NCBI GenBank assembly: GCA_002794735.1
Contig: NBAZ01000021.1
Location: 124,001-188,000 of the forward strand
Length of the DNA: 64,000 bases
Source of the DNA: Pyrrhoderma lamaoense
Lineage: Eukaryota > Basidiomycota > Agaricomycetes > Hymenochaetales > Hymenochaetaceae
Direction of reading: 5' to 3'
Each line of letters begins with the position of its first letter. Position 1 is the stretch's first letter. This document shows positions 34,334 through 46,282 of this stretch, in pieces. Made by a program: the position numbers and the translations under genes. Below the pieces are notes generated by a model. That model was not told where the DNA came from. It saw only the letters and a list, made by a program, of their open reading frames with translations, and searched no databases.

Positions 34334-35657
34334 ATGCCAGGTATTATGATTTCAAGCCAAAAAATGTCTCCAGGAGAAATCGCAGGAATTGTTATCATCG
34401 CGGTTATCTTCTCTATCATCGCGATATATCTCTGCGGTTTTGGTGGACCAATGCCCCAGCCCACTGAGGTTGTGTTGGCTCAGAGGCGCGCACGTAAGAA
34501 GAAGATGGAAGCCAGGTAAGCCCCCGTCCCCTCCCCTCTTCCTCCAAATCTTCGTTGTTTCCATTACTCTCTGTGCAAGGCATCATGTATCCAAGATAAA
34601 AAAAATACAGATGGGATCGGAATGATATCATGTTGGTCATACATGCAACTAGCATATATACAACAACTATATATACATAATACACAGAAATACACATATT
34701 ATTGTCATATACTGACGCACAGCCACACATTCCTTGTCCAGGTTCAAAATGCGTAGAGAACGTCGAGACGAATATAATGCACCAATCCTTCCAACTTCAA
34801 TTACAGCTCCCTCAGATGCGCCTCGCACGAACCGTATCGTCATGTTTGCATCCCTGCCAGGCCCAGGCTCGACTACAAATACTACTAATAATGTTGATGA
34901 TGATAATCAAGTCAATAATAATAGACCTAGTAACAGTAACAGCAGCATTTCCTCCTCCCTCACCTCACAACTCCAAAACGCCTTCCCTCCGACCCCGCTC
35001 TTGAAGCCTCCCTCGCTTCTCTCCCCTCCTCCCCCTGCACGTACGCGGTCACCACCACCTGTGATGGACCCGTTGACCCCGCCCGGTGTCGATCCTCCTA
35101 TCTCTCCTGGGCTATTAATATCCTTTAACGTTGACATCCTCACGACGCACAAGTTCCAGTAGTGTCCGTAGCAGACTTAGTAGCGGCGCGGAAAGTAGTG
35201 TTGGTGGTAGTCTGGGACGTCAAGACGCCGAAAAGGCCGAGTTGACAGGTCGGGATGAAACTAGGGAAAATGATACCGGTGGGCACTTCGCAGTGGGAGT
35301 AGGAGGGGGTGCAGGTTGGGGAGGATGTGAGGTGGAAGGGGAGGAAAAACAATACTAGTAAACTCAGATACAGATACGGAAAAAGCAGATACTGGTATGG
35401 TTGCTGCTGCTTCACCTCCCGCTTCTGCTTCTGTTACGAGCGCTCGGGTCTCAACTACGGGTGCAATGGTGCATAGATCCGAAGAAGGAATAATAGAAAC
35501 TATTTCTGGTACTTCAAGTCAATCTGCAGTCCTTGTCCATCAAAAGGCTCATGGACATGGGAATGATATGCATGATGTGGTTAGTGATGCTGATGCTGAG
35601 GTTGAGGTGGGTACGAATAAGGATGAGTCTTCTAGTGTTTCACCTCTCTCGACGTGA
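34334..35657 (+). CDS. Unrecognised single-pass membrane protein with Asn/Ser/Pro-rich tail
   Basis: I do not recognise the family. The ATG at 34334 begins MPGIMISSQKMSPGEIAG, followed by one hydrophobic helix (GIVIIAVIFSIIAIYLCGFG) with no cleavable signal, then a very basic juxtamembrane segment (LAQRRARKKKMEAR) that predicts the tail is cytosolic. An intron GTAAGC..GTCCAG (34516-34741) joins to FKMRRERRDEYNAPILP, an Asn/Ser-rich stretch and a Pro-rich stretch (PPSLLSPPPPARTRSPPP). That frame stops at 35161. Compositionally similar coding continues in two other frames (TSSRRTSSSSVRSRLSSGAE at 35131; then HGHGNDMHDVVSDADAEVEV to 35657), so unresolved introns or indels lie near 35110-35160 and 35345. 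The 3' extent is uncertain. Confidence 0.5.
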
Positions 35658-37088
35658 AACCATACATTACTCCCAAACCTAAACCTTGAATCGACTTCTT
35701 GATCTTTTGAACTAATCTTATTATTTTTTCTTTCTTCGTCCTTTCTTTCTTCTGTGTCTACTATCAATCTGCTTTGCACTTCCTGACAGTACACAGATAC
35801 TAAACATACACATCTTAGCTTTCTAATCATTATCATTTTGATTATTTTATGCCCTTTAGCACATTGTAATCGGATTCAAAGAGGGCTAAACATTGTACAC
35901 TTGATAAGAAGTACAAAAATGGTAATAGTAAAATTAGTATTGCAACTCCCAGCTTTCTAGTCACTTGTAGCATACATTCCTCATCATCTCTTACACTATA
36001 TCACACCCTTCTTGAATTATGAATATAGTCAATTGTAATCTGTCATTATATTCCTCAGTAGATCATACTGTTGTTGTCAAAGTCGCCACCGTTAACAAAT
36101 ACATGTCCAAACACCTTATTATATCAAGTCTATAATGCTCGAGTAGACATATATTGGTGCCTTCTTAGTAAGAACGAAACTCTAACTAAGGTTTAATCAA
36201 TATGAATCGGATAGTAAAGAACATAGACAACTACATTCAGTCGACATGCAAAATTGTTACTATGTTAAGTTAACCAGTAACAAGAATACTGTAACAGTTA
36301 TTCGCAATATCCCAAAGACAACGAATTACCCTAAAACATATGGTAAGGATAATATAATAGGATCTCACAACGGAAAGAATAAAGAAGCAATTAATGTCCT
36401 CTTCAGAGCCGTTGCCTCTGGTGGGAAGCAACACCTCACCTCGTCTACTCAAATCCCTATTCCTCTATTTTCGATGCTATATCTAATAGTTTTTAGCGAT
36501 CAAAAATTCATCCCAGAACATATAAATAGATAAAAATACACGAGAATCTCCATAAAAGACTCTGATATATCGCCCAATAAGAATATGCTCTACTGAAAAT
36601 GAAACGCGATTTTGGATTTTAAATAGTGTAGAAAATGCCCATGAAAAGCAATTTCGGGAGTGTTATCCCTGTCTATCACTATGAGACGTTACGTCCTGCC
36701 CTATGACGCGATATCTTGCGACAAGGATACGAATTATCTCGACAATAACCCCGAGCAAAAGGTGCTCATTGTATTAATTCACCCCGAGTTCTTCTCAAGA
36801 GTTAGAAGATTCACAACCTCATGTACGTTTTGCCCATCGAATGATATCTGATACCACTGGGACTTCAATAGAGTTTGAGTAAGATCGGACGTACAAGTGA
36901 CAGTGAGGTGTGAAAATTCTTTTGGGAAGAAATGTCTAAATCCGGCTCCTGTCTCCTGAGTTTGTTTTGGTGCGGTCGTGGCTAATCAGCAGACGTATTG
37001 ATATAGACGAACTTCTGGAATACGGCAAGGGAGGGATAAGGTCGAGCTATAACCAATAAAATAACGGCTAGATCCCTATAAGCAAGAA
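35658..37088. other. Intergenic region
   Basis: About 1.4 kb of AT-rich DNA between convergent genes. Short ORFs near 36246-36533 lack conserved features. Nothing else seen. Confidence 0.4.
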
Positions 37089-38154
37089 TTATAACAATTT
37101 GAAAGCTGGTATTTCGCACGGGCCCGGAGCTGATGCTGAAGTGGTAAGATGCGGCGCATGAGTCGGGGGAACAGAAACAGACGCTGACTTCTTGGAGCGT
37201 GCACGCAATTTGGGAGGGATGGGCACATCCGCGGGTCTAAATCCCGACAATTTTGGATGAGTTGCTATCGCCACTGGCGCTGATCCTGTAACTGGAAGTG
37301 GATTCGCTACTGGTATCATGTACTGATCCGTTGAAGATAAGGCACTCGTTGCAGAGGATACAGAATCCGTGGACATGGAGGGGGAACGGCAGATACTGAT
37401 GCTAGGGGATCCAGTAGGGAAATCGTAATGGCCGTAGGATAAGATGAAATTTGCATGCCCTGTGTCAAAGAAGACAATCCTAAAACCGAAACGCCCCGGT
37501 TTACTGATAAGCCTTCACCAGGTAGTAATAAGCCAGGTGTAGAGGCGACTGATGACGGTAAATCATCAAGCATTGACCCTTGTGACTGAGATAACGCGTT
37601 AGGGGGGAAGGGATACTCATATTTCCGCGTCGAGTCTCGGGGAGTATTAAGTAGTTTTCCGGGTGAATGTAGAGCAATTTCACGTTCTGACTGCATATCT
37701 GAGAGCGAGACGATGGAAAGGGTACGAGAATAAGATGAAGGCGGCTGTAAGGAGAAAAATAGTACATAAGAGTCAGATATATTGATAGCTCGAGGGTGGA
37801 GTGGGATTGAGGAATATAAACGTCACTGACCTGAGTGGAGCCTACAGGAGGGCGAGACCTCACTGGAATACAATCCATATCACTCTCAGATGTGGAAGTA
37901 TACATGTAAGATTCCGGGTCACTTAAGACCATCGGGTCCAATGTCATGCCATTATTTGCATCAATGCCAATGCAATCGTCGGAGGGGACATGATCATCAA
38001 AAGAAGAGACGAAAAGATCCTGAAAATCCGACAAGCTATATTCCGTCTCAAATGATGGGAGTGCGATGAGCATACTATACAAACGACTAGGACGACAGTG
38101 AGCAGGATAGAGTGATGGAGAAGACGAGGGAGAGTCTTCAGTTACAAGATCCAT
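37089..38154 (-). CDS. Unrecognised Ser/Pro-rich protein
   Basis: I do not recognise this gene. The ATG at 38154 gives MDLVTEDSPSSSPSLYPA, an acidic region (YSLSDFQDLFVSSFDDHVPS) and SESDMDCIPVRSRPPVGSTQ. The intron GTCAGT..TTACAG (about 37830-37746) keeps frame into PPSSYSRTLSIVSLSD and SPGKLLNTPRDSTRKYE. The last part (SATSALSSTDQYMIPVANPL; a basic patch PPKLRARSKKSASVS; the end CEIPAFKLL) is in another frame, so a frame change lies between 37400 and 37460. Low complexity with basic and acidic patches could suit a nuclear or signalling protein, but nothing shows a function. Confidence 0.5.
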
Positions 38155-41100
38155 TTCCGAGGGTAGATTTATGAGAGGAGGAAGAGGGGCACAAAACAGG
38201 CAAAAGACCTGTAGCAGTCACAATTACATTCCAGTAACAGTTACAGTTACAATTCCAATTCCAGATTCAGTAATGGTGACGGCTGTAGTTGAATATTTGA
38301 CTGACATCATCAATTACAGCCACGTGCCCCATTTCTAGTAGAATTTTCTGTTTTTATCTCTTTTTTGAGTAGTCCAGTTTTTGAAAATTTACTCTCGATA
38401 TAGACATGTTGACTTTTAAAAATTCAGGCCATTCCTTTCCTGCTTTCAACACCGTGTCGTAGTCGTAGCACGGCCATGTTTCTCTCTGGTCAGCGAGGCA
38501 TTCTTCCGCGCTTAAGCCTCATGTACTGAGAGCACTCGTTCATCGAACTTCGCTTCTGGTCAGATGGTTGCTCTCAAGGTTACACACCCTCTTCCCAGAC
38601 CATTTTTAGATCACATGAAGATATACCTTGTCTCATTTAGTCCTTCTCGCCATCGCCATCCTCCCTTCTCACCGTTCATGTGAGTCCAATCGTTTCACTG
38701 TAAATGAAATTGAAAATACCTCGGCCTCGCGCCCCGAAAAACTGTCAGACAATCGACTAATATCGACTTGAAATTGCTTTATATGACCGCCTCACATCCT
38801 CTGGGATTGATCATCTCCGGATTATAGTGAATGGACTACCGAAACTTGCTTAAGCTTACACGTTATGCCTTGACGTATCATTCGGTAGGTTATCTTGGAG
38901 ATAACCTAAGTTCATTCTTGATTCTAGTGATTCTTTGTCACTCTGTTTTTTTTTCGGGTATTTTTTGCTGAATAAAGAACCATGGACAACCACTGGTACG
39001 GAAAAAACAGACTAAACTCTCCTCCTCTTACTTTTATGTCCCTTTAATCTTTCTATCGTTGAGCTTGGAGATGCTTGCGCTAGAAGCCTGATGTCTTCGT
39101 ATCTTCCCGAGTTCCCGAATCCATATACCAATTTTCGTCCATAGAAAGTTCAGCAAATATAAGTCGGAGGGGGTAAGAAGAACGTTTCCTTATCATTTCA
39201 TTTCCGGTATGCATATCAGTACCCTCGAATGCTGGATGAATAGGATGGATTCTCGTCTAATTGATCATTCAGAACATACAAAAAGTTTATCTTGATATTC
39301 AGGACTGATTCTACTCACATACAGCTTAAGCATTGAGAGTCAATGGTTTTTTTTTGTATATGCAGACTCCGGTGTCTCGTGGCCTTCTGTGTCTTATCTC
39401 TTGTGCTTTGAGAACAGTGGGCCGACTTGCGATTTACATATCAAGGCACACATATTTTCAAATTGTTTTTCAAGTCATAATCTAGGTGTATCTGCGGCGC
39501 TCCCCTTAATCTGAACTGGAATAAGAAGCTGAGCAATAAGGCGGGCCTCGGCGTACAATCCGAAGTTAAGAAATGTAAAGTATCGACTATTAGGTGAGAA
39601 GAACCTCACCGCTATTTCATTTTTCCCGCATACCCCCCTTCCCTTGATGCAATTATTTGTAAGATATAGCTATCGCATAGAAGTGTAGTCACATGAACTA
39701 TTTGAAGCAGTGCCTACTCGGTGCATCCGGTCAAATAGGGTTGTGACAGCTATGAGCTGGCCAAGGGCAATGCCTTCAATGGGAGGGCTGATCGATAACT
39801 TAAACTCTGCTTTCGGAATCCAATGCTTATGAAGTTCTTCGTTGCCCCTACCCAAAGGGGCCTTTTTGCTACCCTTACTAGTAATGACCTCGGCAACTTC
39901 GTTTTATTCCGACTGTGTCCAGATCCCTAAGAAGCGAGAGAACGTTTGAGGTCCCGGATATGCACGATCTCTCACACACTCCCCTTGAATTAACGTTAAC
40001 GTATATTAGGAGAGTTCTCTTGATAACTACCTGCTTCGCTAATTGTTCACCCGAAGGAAGCAGAAATAAAAGGAGTCTGGGGAAGACGAAAATCGAAGGA
40101 CCTGATGACGATGATTCATACGCACACAAACTATCAAATAAATATGTCAAGAGTTAATCTGCCTTAGAATCCGCCTAATTCGTTACTCATACCCATCACT
40201 GTCATGCTAATACACACTCTTATATGTTCCTATCTAGCGTCATTATCTGCCGAGTTACACGAGCTATGGGCAATTGATGAGCAATAGAAGCTACTGATGA
40301 TCAATATCTGAGAAATAGTGTCCGTACCCGCTTCGTCATCACCCCAACTTTTGTATTCAGATGGGTTTTCCTCTTTCCCTCGGACGCTTTGTAGCACGCT
40401 GTAATGATACTAATCAGTGCAACGTTAGACTTTTCTGTGGAAGACGAGAAAACACGTTCAATCGTTTTACTGTCTTTGAACTTAATGTCTTCCTTATGGC
40501 GCTACTTAGTCTCTTTTGGAAGTTTTAACAGAGATCTATCTTGAAGGATTTTTTTCTCGTCGCCTATTTGATATTTTCATTTCCATGTATCTTTGTCGAC
40601 TAAGTAATGATTTAGCCGGAAGGATACTAGTACTATTGATGACCAGCATTACTGTGAGTTACTTCTTTTCACCCCGTGTGACCACGTAACGGGGCACGAA
40701 CTGGGTAGTGAAGCTTTGATCTTCCACTGAGAAGCTTGAGCTACTGGGAAATTAAAGACCCAGGCTTGTAGCTTCAAGCTTTTGCTTACACATGTACTCG
40801 CAAGTACGTTGAAGTTCGTCATCGTAGTCAGGAGTCGTATCATTATCGAGTGGGATGAAGTACACCCGCGTGAAGGGAACCATTTTTCTTCCTATTCAAT
40901 TGCGAGTTCGAAAAACTCTAGGTCAATCGAGAACTATGAACTTCACTGTTCTTGCGGAGAGTTCTTCCTGAGGGTATAAATACCGTTATCTGGACCAGTG
41001 TGGTGAGGACTTTATACAAGTTGCTGTTTAATTGTTTGATCCTGGAAGATGAGTGGTCGTATCTTCATAGGATACGCCTTCGTGCTAAAAATGATGTGAT

Positions 41101-41369
41101 ACAATAGGCTATATACATCTTTCGTGTGTGAGTCTCGTGAGCAACGCCCTTCAACCTAAGAAAAGAGACGTAAAGTGGAAGCTGGACGTTATTGGTTCAA
41201 GCGTACTTAGTACTACTGAAAATTTGTCTTTGTGTCTTGTCGCTACCGAGGAAGTGTAGAAGAAGGAATTCCCCCAATTGACAAGGGGCAGAGACCATTC
41301 TATACTTGTTTGCGATTCGCTCGGGCCCGTGCAGTGCTAATATAATCAACGTTCTCTATTTTCATTCAT
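38155..41369. other. Long gap without a supported gene; repeat-rich start
   Basis: In 3.2 kb I find no convincing gene. At 38213-38270 there are imperfect tandem copies of a CAGTTACA / AATTCC-type unit just upstream of the preceding gene's start. Near 38566 an ATG (MVALK) followed by a possible short intron leads to a hydrophobic stretch (LLAIAILPSHRS) that could be a signal peptide of an unrecognised gene, but I could not follow it. Near 40430-40520 a frame reads SVEDEKTRSIVLLSLNLMS without neighbours. Confidence 0.35.
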
Positions 41370-43104
41370 TCACAAATCTGGCACATCCAACTCCGAAAGC
41401 TCGATACCTCTTGGTGATACCTCATTTCTATATCTCGACTCTTCAGTCAATGCAAGCTTAGGTACCCCCTTCAAGTTGAAAAGCATCCGACTTCCGAGTA
41501 TACAGAGAAGGGAGATACTAGCCGTTGCAATACCGTTATCTATCAAGAATACCGCCCTGTTTTGTCCTGAGAGAGAGTAGTTGATGATATTCATGAAGCC
41601 AGCTGAAAGGACACTTGTCGCATCATGAGCAGGGGTTCGAAGTCGTCTTTTATCAATGAGGTCTCATCAAACTGTGGAACTTACAAGAAGTAGTATACAC
41701 CTTGATCCCTGATTATAATGTTGACAAGCGAGAATCCTCTGAGTCCAGTCGCGAACCTCCAGTACTTTACTGCTTTGTAGAGTGCAAGGTCAAAAGTATG
41801 AACCCTACACAAGATACATATACCCTAACACAATCCAATCAGGGATCTAATCATAAAAAGCTTGTATATATAGGCATTTCGCTTACCAATCAATGAGCAC
41901 GTAAGCCCAAGTTTGGTTAAAAGTACGTTGATCCATGATGCACAACGAGTCCCTGGTTGTCACAGGCACAGAAACAACTGAATGAGATGATAGCAATATC
42001 AGAGACAAAAAACAACAACGAAGCATTGCGAAAACCTAACCATCGTTCTCGACTCGAACTTCATCCCTTACGATCGTACTGAGTTTAATTACTGCTTCAG
42101 AGATAAGTAGTACGTTGAGGGACATAGTTAGTAACTTCGCTGAAATAAATTTCGTTTTAATTCGTAGCCTAGTCACTTTAGATGGAGAAAAAGTCACCCC
42201 TTCCCCATAATGCCATCACCTTTATTGCAAGAGTGTCTGTGATGGTAACCCATTAAGAGTTTATGAAATATAAAATTCAAAGTCTAAATATGACTTACAG
42301 TCTACGATAACGACGGTGAAGATTTCTAGATTACTCAGATGTGTTGTTAACACATGTAATAGTAAATTGCTACTGTGCTCACGACATATGTTATATGCCC
42401 AGTGACTAAAGCGGCCTAAAGCAAATTAGTTCGATCGAAGGAGCATAGACTTAAAACATTATTATTACATCTGAAGGAGAATTGCGATGTCTCCAGTAAG
42501 CACCATTGTATGATTAACGGATGTATGCGATTCATTTTACTCACAGGGAAGTATCAGGCCCTGTCAAATCTATCAGTGACAAAAATATACGTCAGGGTGA
42601 TTTATGTCATGTTTTATCAGTACGCACAAATAAGGGCAGTGCAAGCTCCGAGTAGCCCGACATATCGATTCTGTCATTACTTAGTACTCTCAACATAAGT
42701 CTACAAGACGGCTCATACTCACTAAAAAAAATAAGATACTAAGGAATGATATTGGTTTTTTCTTATATGAAAGGAGATGTTTCTCTTCTTGAACTTTGAA
42801 GAAGAGTTCATACTATAGCAAATTGAACTTACCCAGAAATACTTGAGCTTTGGGTTGTGAGACATTTATTTCAATTTATTGCATCAGAAGGATAAGCGTC
42901 TAGAGCTACCTCTTCGTCTAAAGTAGTCACTACACATTGCAAAGGTGAGCATACCAAAAAGATATTGAACTGACAACGACAATACATACCGTAATTATAT
43001 ACGATCACTGATATGGAGGCCACCGCGAAATGGTTTGAAATATTCTGCTCTCTGAGAAGTGACTCACTAGTAGATTGGCTAAGGTATTGGTCCAAGCTTG
43101 GCAT
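41370..43104 (-). CDS. DUF6533-type membrane protein, copy 1
   Basis: DUF6533 is a basidiomycete family of multi-span membrane proteins of unknown function. The ATG at 43104 gives MPSLDQYLSQSTSESLLR and FAVASISVIVYNY. Introns at about 42990-42930 and 42909-42855 join to VTTLDEE and LKYFW, then KKPISFLSILFFL (about 42770-42732). This is the diagnostic 'YDY..TLD.E..YVW..K.S....LFF..RY' block. Middle exons at 41900-42700 are not resolved. The last exon (41594-41370) has the final helix SISLLCILGSRMLFNLKGV and a hydrophilic tail ending ELSELDVPDL. It has the same layout as the copy at 46283-47827. Because the middle is unresolved, intactness cannot be judged. Confidence 0.62.
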
Positions 43105-44072
43105 CTTGCAGTGGAAAGAGGTGGAACGGGGAAAGAGAGGGGGATGTCATTGTTACACATACTACAAGTTTATATCCATTTACGGGAAGGCTGTCTATCA
43201 TATCTTCGCAACCCCTGGCAGGCACTTGATAGGCATATGACACTATAGATATATAACATAATTACCCAGCCCTATATATGAGAACATGAGTGCCTTTTCA
43301 GAACGTAGCAACCTTTATTTCTGGTTCACTGACATGCGCACAAACTAAAATTGTGCCATATTCAACTCTCATAAGCTTACTTTAATAGCTGTAAAGAATG
43401 AGATTTCCTGATGCTCAGGATCAAGGGACAGATACTGGGATTTTGACCAGTGGTAACATGGATAAAATGTAGTAGAAATCGCTGCCTTCACTTGCCCCAA
43501 CGAGACCATAGTTAGTAAGCTGATCGAGAACAAGAATATACCCTGCAAGTAAGTCAGTGTTATTTTTCTAACTCCTATAAGTGAGAGATCGGCTTCCCTG
43601 GATCCGTTGTCCTCCTTCAGGTATTGATTTAATCATATTTGTGTATATAATTACCTAAAGGTTGTATGAACTCTAAGCGCATGCCTTGCAGCTCCTCATG
43701 CTTCTTTGCATAAAGACTGATAAATTAGAGGTATGTCATGCACACCAAGATATTACCGTTATATTCCTACAGCTGAGTAGTCTTAGGCTTTGTAGCTGGA
43801 TAGGATGCACGAGTAACTGGACCAGAGAAGACTATGTACATGTACACTGCCTTTATCGGTTTCGTTACTGTCATTTCGAATAACAAGTCAATTATAATTA
43901 TATTTGAGGGAGATATAATACATCTAAGTAACAATCCATGCTTATAACAAACTTCTATTCTACATTATTTACGGTAAGTATATGAGACTATGAATAGAAT
44001 ATTCAACTTGGAGTGCACGCCTTCATGTGCTTCCCCAGAGAAAATTACAGTATAGTGCCTAATTATGAAGAG
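43105..44072. other. Gap with a possible orphan DUF6534-like exon
   Basis: At about 43560-43393 (minus strand) one open frame reads IFLFSISLLTMVSLGQVKAA and ends at a good donor (GTAAGC). This resembles a membrane exon of DUF6534-type proteins, but I cannot find its neighbours. Otherwise nothing supported. Confidence 0.3.
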
Positions 44073-45665
44073 TTAAGACCGTCCGCGACGACTCGCCAGC
44101 AATGCCTTCTTTCCTGCTCGCAAAATCGTCTTATTCCAGTCCTTAGCGTATTGAAGACAATTGTCATGTTCCAGATTATGTGGATGTGGAATTGTCTTAG
44201 CTAGTAGGTTCCCTAGTTTTATGGATGCGACGCATGGTGATGATCCAAAGTCAATAGTATTCATATTCGTAAACCTAGATCTCGACAGGTTTCGTGGTAT
44301 TTTTGGTACCTCGGTGGCATCGAGGTATAAACTGAGTCTCGTCATGTTTGGGCGCACCTTTGCGAGACGTGGAAGAAGGGCGGGCGTTAGCGTTGTTATA
44401 TCTGCATCTGACGGTCTCTTAAAGATTCTACGACATATATCGAAAGACGTGAGCTCTAGACTGGTTAGCTCTGGTAAGATCTTAACAAGATCTGCAACTT
44501 CAGTATCTCCCATTTGAAAAGACGGGGCACGAATAAAGAGCTCTTTGAGTTTCTTCATCGATGAAATTGGGAGGATATCGTCCAACGTAAGGATATTAGT
44601 GTCGTTTTTAGCAAATGAGAGCGGCATAATTGTCAGCTTTTCAAGTTGAGGACATGTTGTCGCAATTCTGCTGAGGCATTCTTGTATCCCTGCAGCATTA
44701 TACTTTGGAAATATTATTTTGATGTTCCTCAGAGTTCGCCATCGAGAATCAAGACGATGCAAACTGGCAGGAAACCAATCGTTATCAATAAGCTCCTCGA
44801 GGTCCGTGTATATATTGATGCCTTTCAGACTTGGAAACATGTCGTCTGTCCATGGAATGAGCTTGACCGGTTTGCTGTCGAAAGGCCTGAGTTCAATGTT
44901 TTCTAGGCAGGGAAGCTTGGAGAATTCTCTCAGCATAGAAATACTACACGGAAATCCCGTTAATGATAAAGAGGTTAAATGACGCAATTTGGATATCGTT
45001 GCTGGTGTCGGCAAATTATTGTACTCCTTAACACGAGGATTGGTTTCAACGCGAAGAGATTTGACTTTAGGAGCCCGTTTGGTCACTTCGTCGAAAAGCC
45101 ATTCATAACAGTCTTGTTCGTGGGTCGTGTAGAATGTTACATTTTCAACCTTTTCGGTGAGAAACTGCATGAACATTTCGGCGTAAGCCATCGGACAAGG
45201 AAGCGCTATTTTAACGGAGGTCAATCTAGAGAAATGGCTGGAGTTGACGTTCGCAGATATTGCGTCGAGTATTCCGGCAGCGACCCAAGGATTCTGGCAA
45301 TCGATCTCCCGAATACGTCCCGCGTACATCCTAAATCTATCCCATCGCAGTTCACCGAAAGGTCTCTTGAGAACCTGGTTAATATTGTACGTTAGCTGTA
45401 AGACACAATGGACGCCAGATTATCTGTGCACCCACAGTATACATTTGCCCAAATGCCCTGTATATATAGTTGGCGCTAGTGTACTCACGAGATCTTCATC
45501 ATATATGGATCTGTAAAGATAATCGAGGGCGAAATCATTCCATTGTTTGTTGACTGTCGCGCAGTTTGCAAGGGTTGCCTTATCCAAGAAACTGAAAATC
45601 GTATGCAATAAATCGTAGTTCCGTAGAGCTCTCACAGATGGGAGGGTGTAGGTGATTCTGACCAT
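44073..45665 (-). CDS. F-box protein with leucine-rich-repeat-like C-terminus
   Basis: A probable substrate receptor of an SCF ubiquitin ligase. The ATG at 45665 starts MVRITYTLPSVRALRNYDLL, and an F-box follows (LHTIFSFLDKATLANCATVN, KQWNDFALDYLYRSIY). One intron (GTGAGT..TTACAG, about 45489-45400) keeps frame into LTYNINQVLKRPFGELRWD and one long exon of over 400 residues. This exon has irregular leucine-rich repeats (KVKSLRVETNPRV, LRHLTSLSLTGFPC, LPCLENIELRPF, CPQLEKLTIMPLSF, LPELTSLELTSFDIC). The C-terminus is basic (AGKKALLASRRGRS). This arrangement is common in agaricomycetes, where the family is greatly expanded; the substrate is unknown. The gene is intact and sits between the two DUF6533 copies. 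Confidence 0.85.
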
Positions 45666-46282
45666 ACTGCTGATGGTGATGATGGAACTATGTAGTAAAG
45701 GGTAGCGTCGTCAGTTTCTGGGTTTTGTTGAACTAGTGCCGTTATTTGATGTTGTTTGTTCCCCAAAAACATAATGAAAAGTTCACCTCATTGTTATCTA
45801 AGTGTCATAACGTAAGTCCTCCTTTGAAAGGAGTCCTCAGTTTAGAAATAATAGTAGCCTAAGTCTACCCAGATACCGCGATGTAATCCTTCAGTCGTCG
45901 ATGATAGAGCTAAACTCGGGGTAGACGTTTTGACTGAGTATGTTTTCGCACCTCGTAACGTTTTACGGACGTTTCTAAAAGGGAACTTATTCAACATGAT
46001 GTTTGGCTGGTTAATACGCTAATAGGATGCACATTTGTAGGATGGCCGTCCTTTCTTTGTTCCTTGAGGTCTTCCTCCTGATATGGCTTTTTCTCGTCAT
46101 CATGGAATCGTACCTGTCAATAGACAGATATCATCAGCAAGTTTCGTTAGCACCAGAAGCAGAAGAATAAAGCGGACAAAGAGGTACTCAGAATTTACAT
46201 TCATACATATGGTACGCCTCTCGATATTCTGACATTTCTCCCCAGCTCGTGCTACAAGACTGCTCTCCTGCATCTCATAATT
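45666..46282. other. Divergent intergenic region
   Basis: About 620 bp between the F-box gene and DUF6533 copy 2. No supported element. Confidence 0.4.

Noticed and set aside
44646..45516. Several plus-strand ORFs of 80-140 codons over the F-box gene
   Set aside because: Antisense shadows of one long coding exon.
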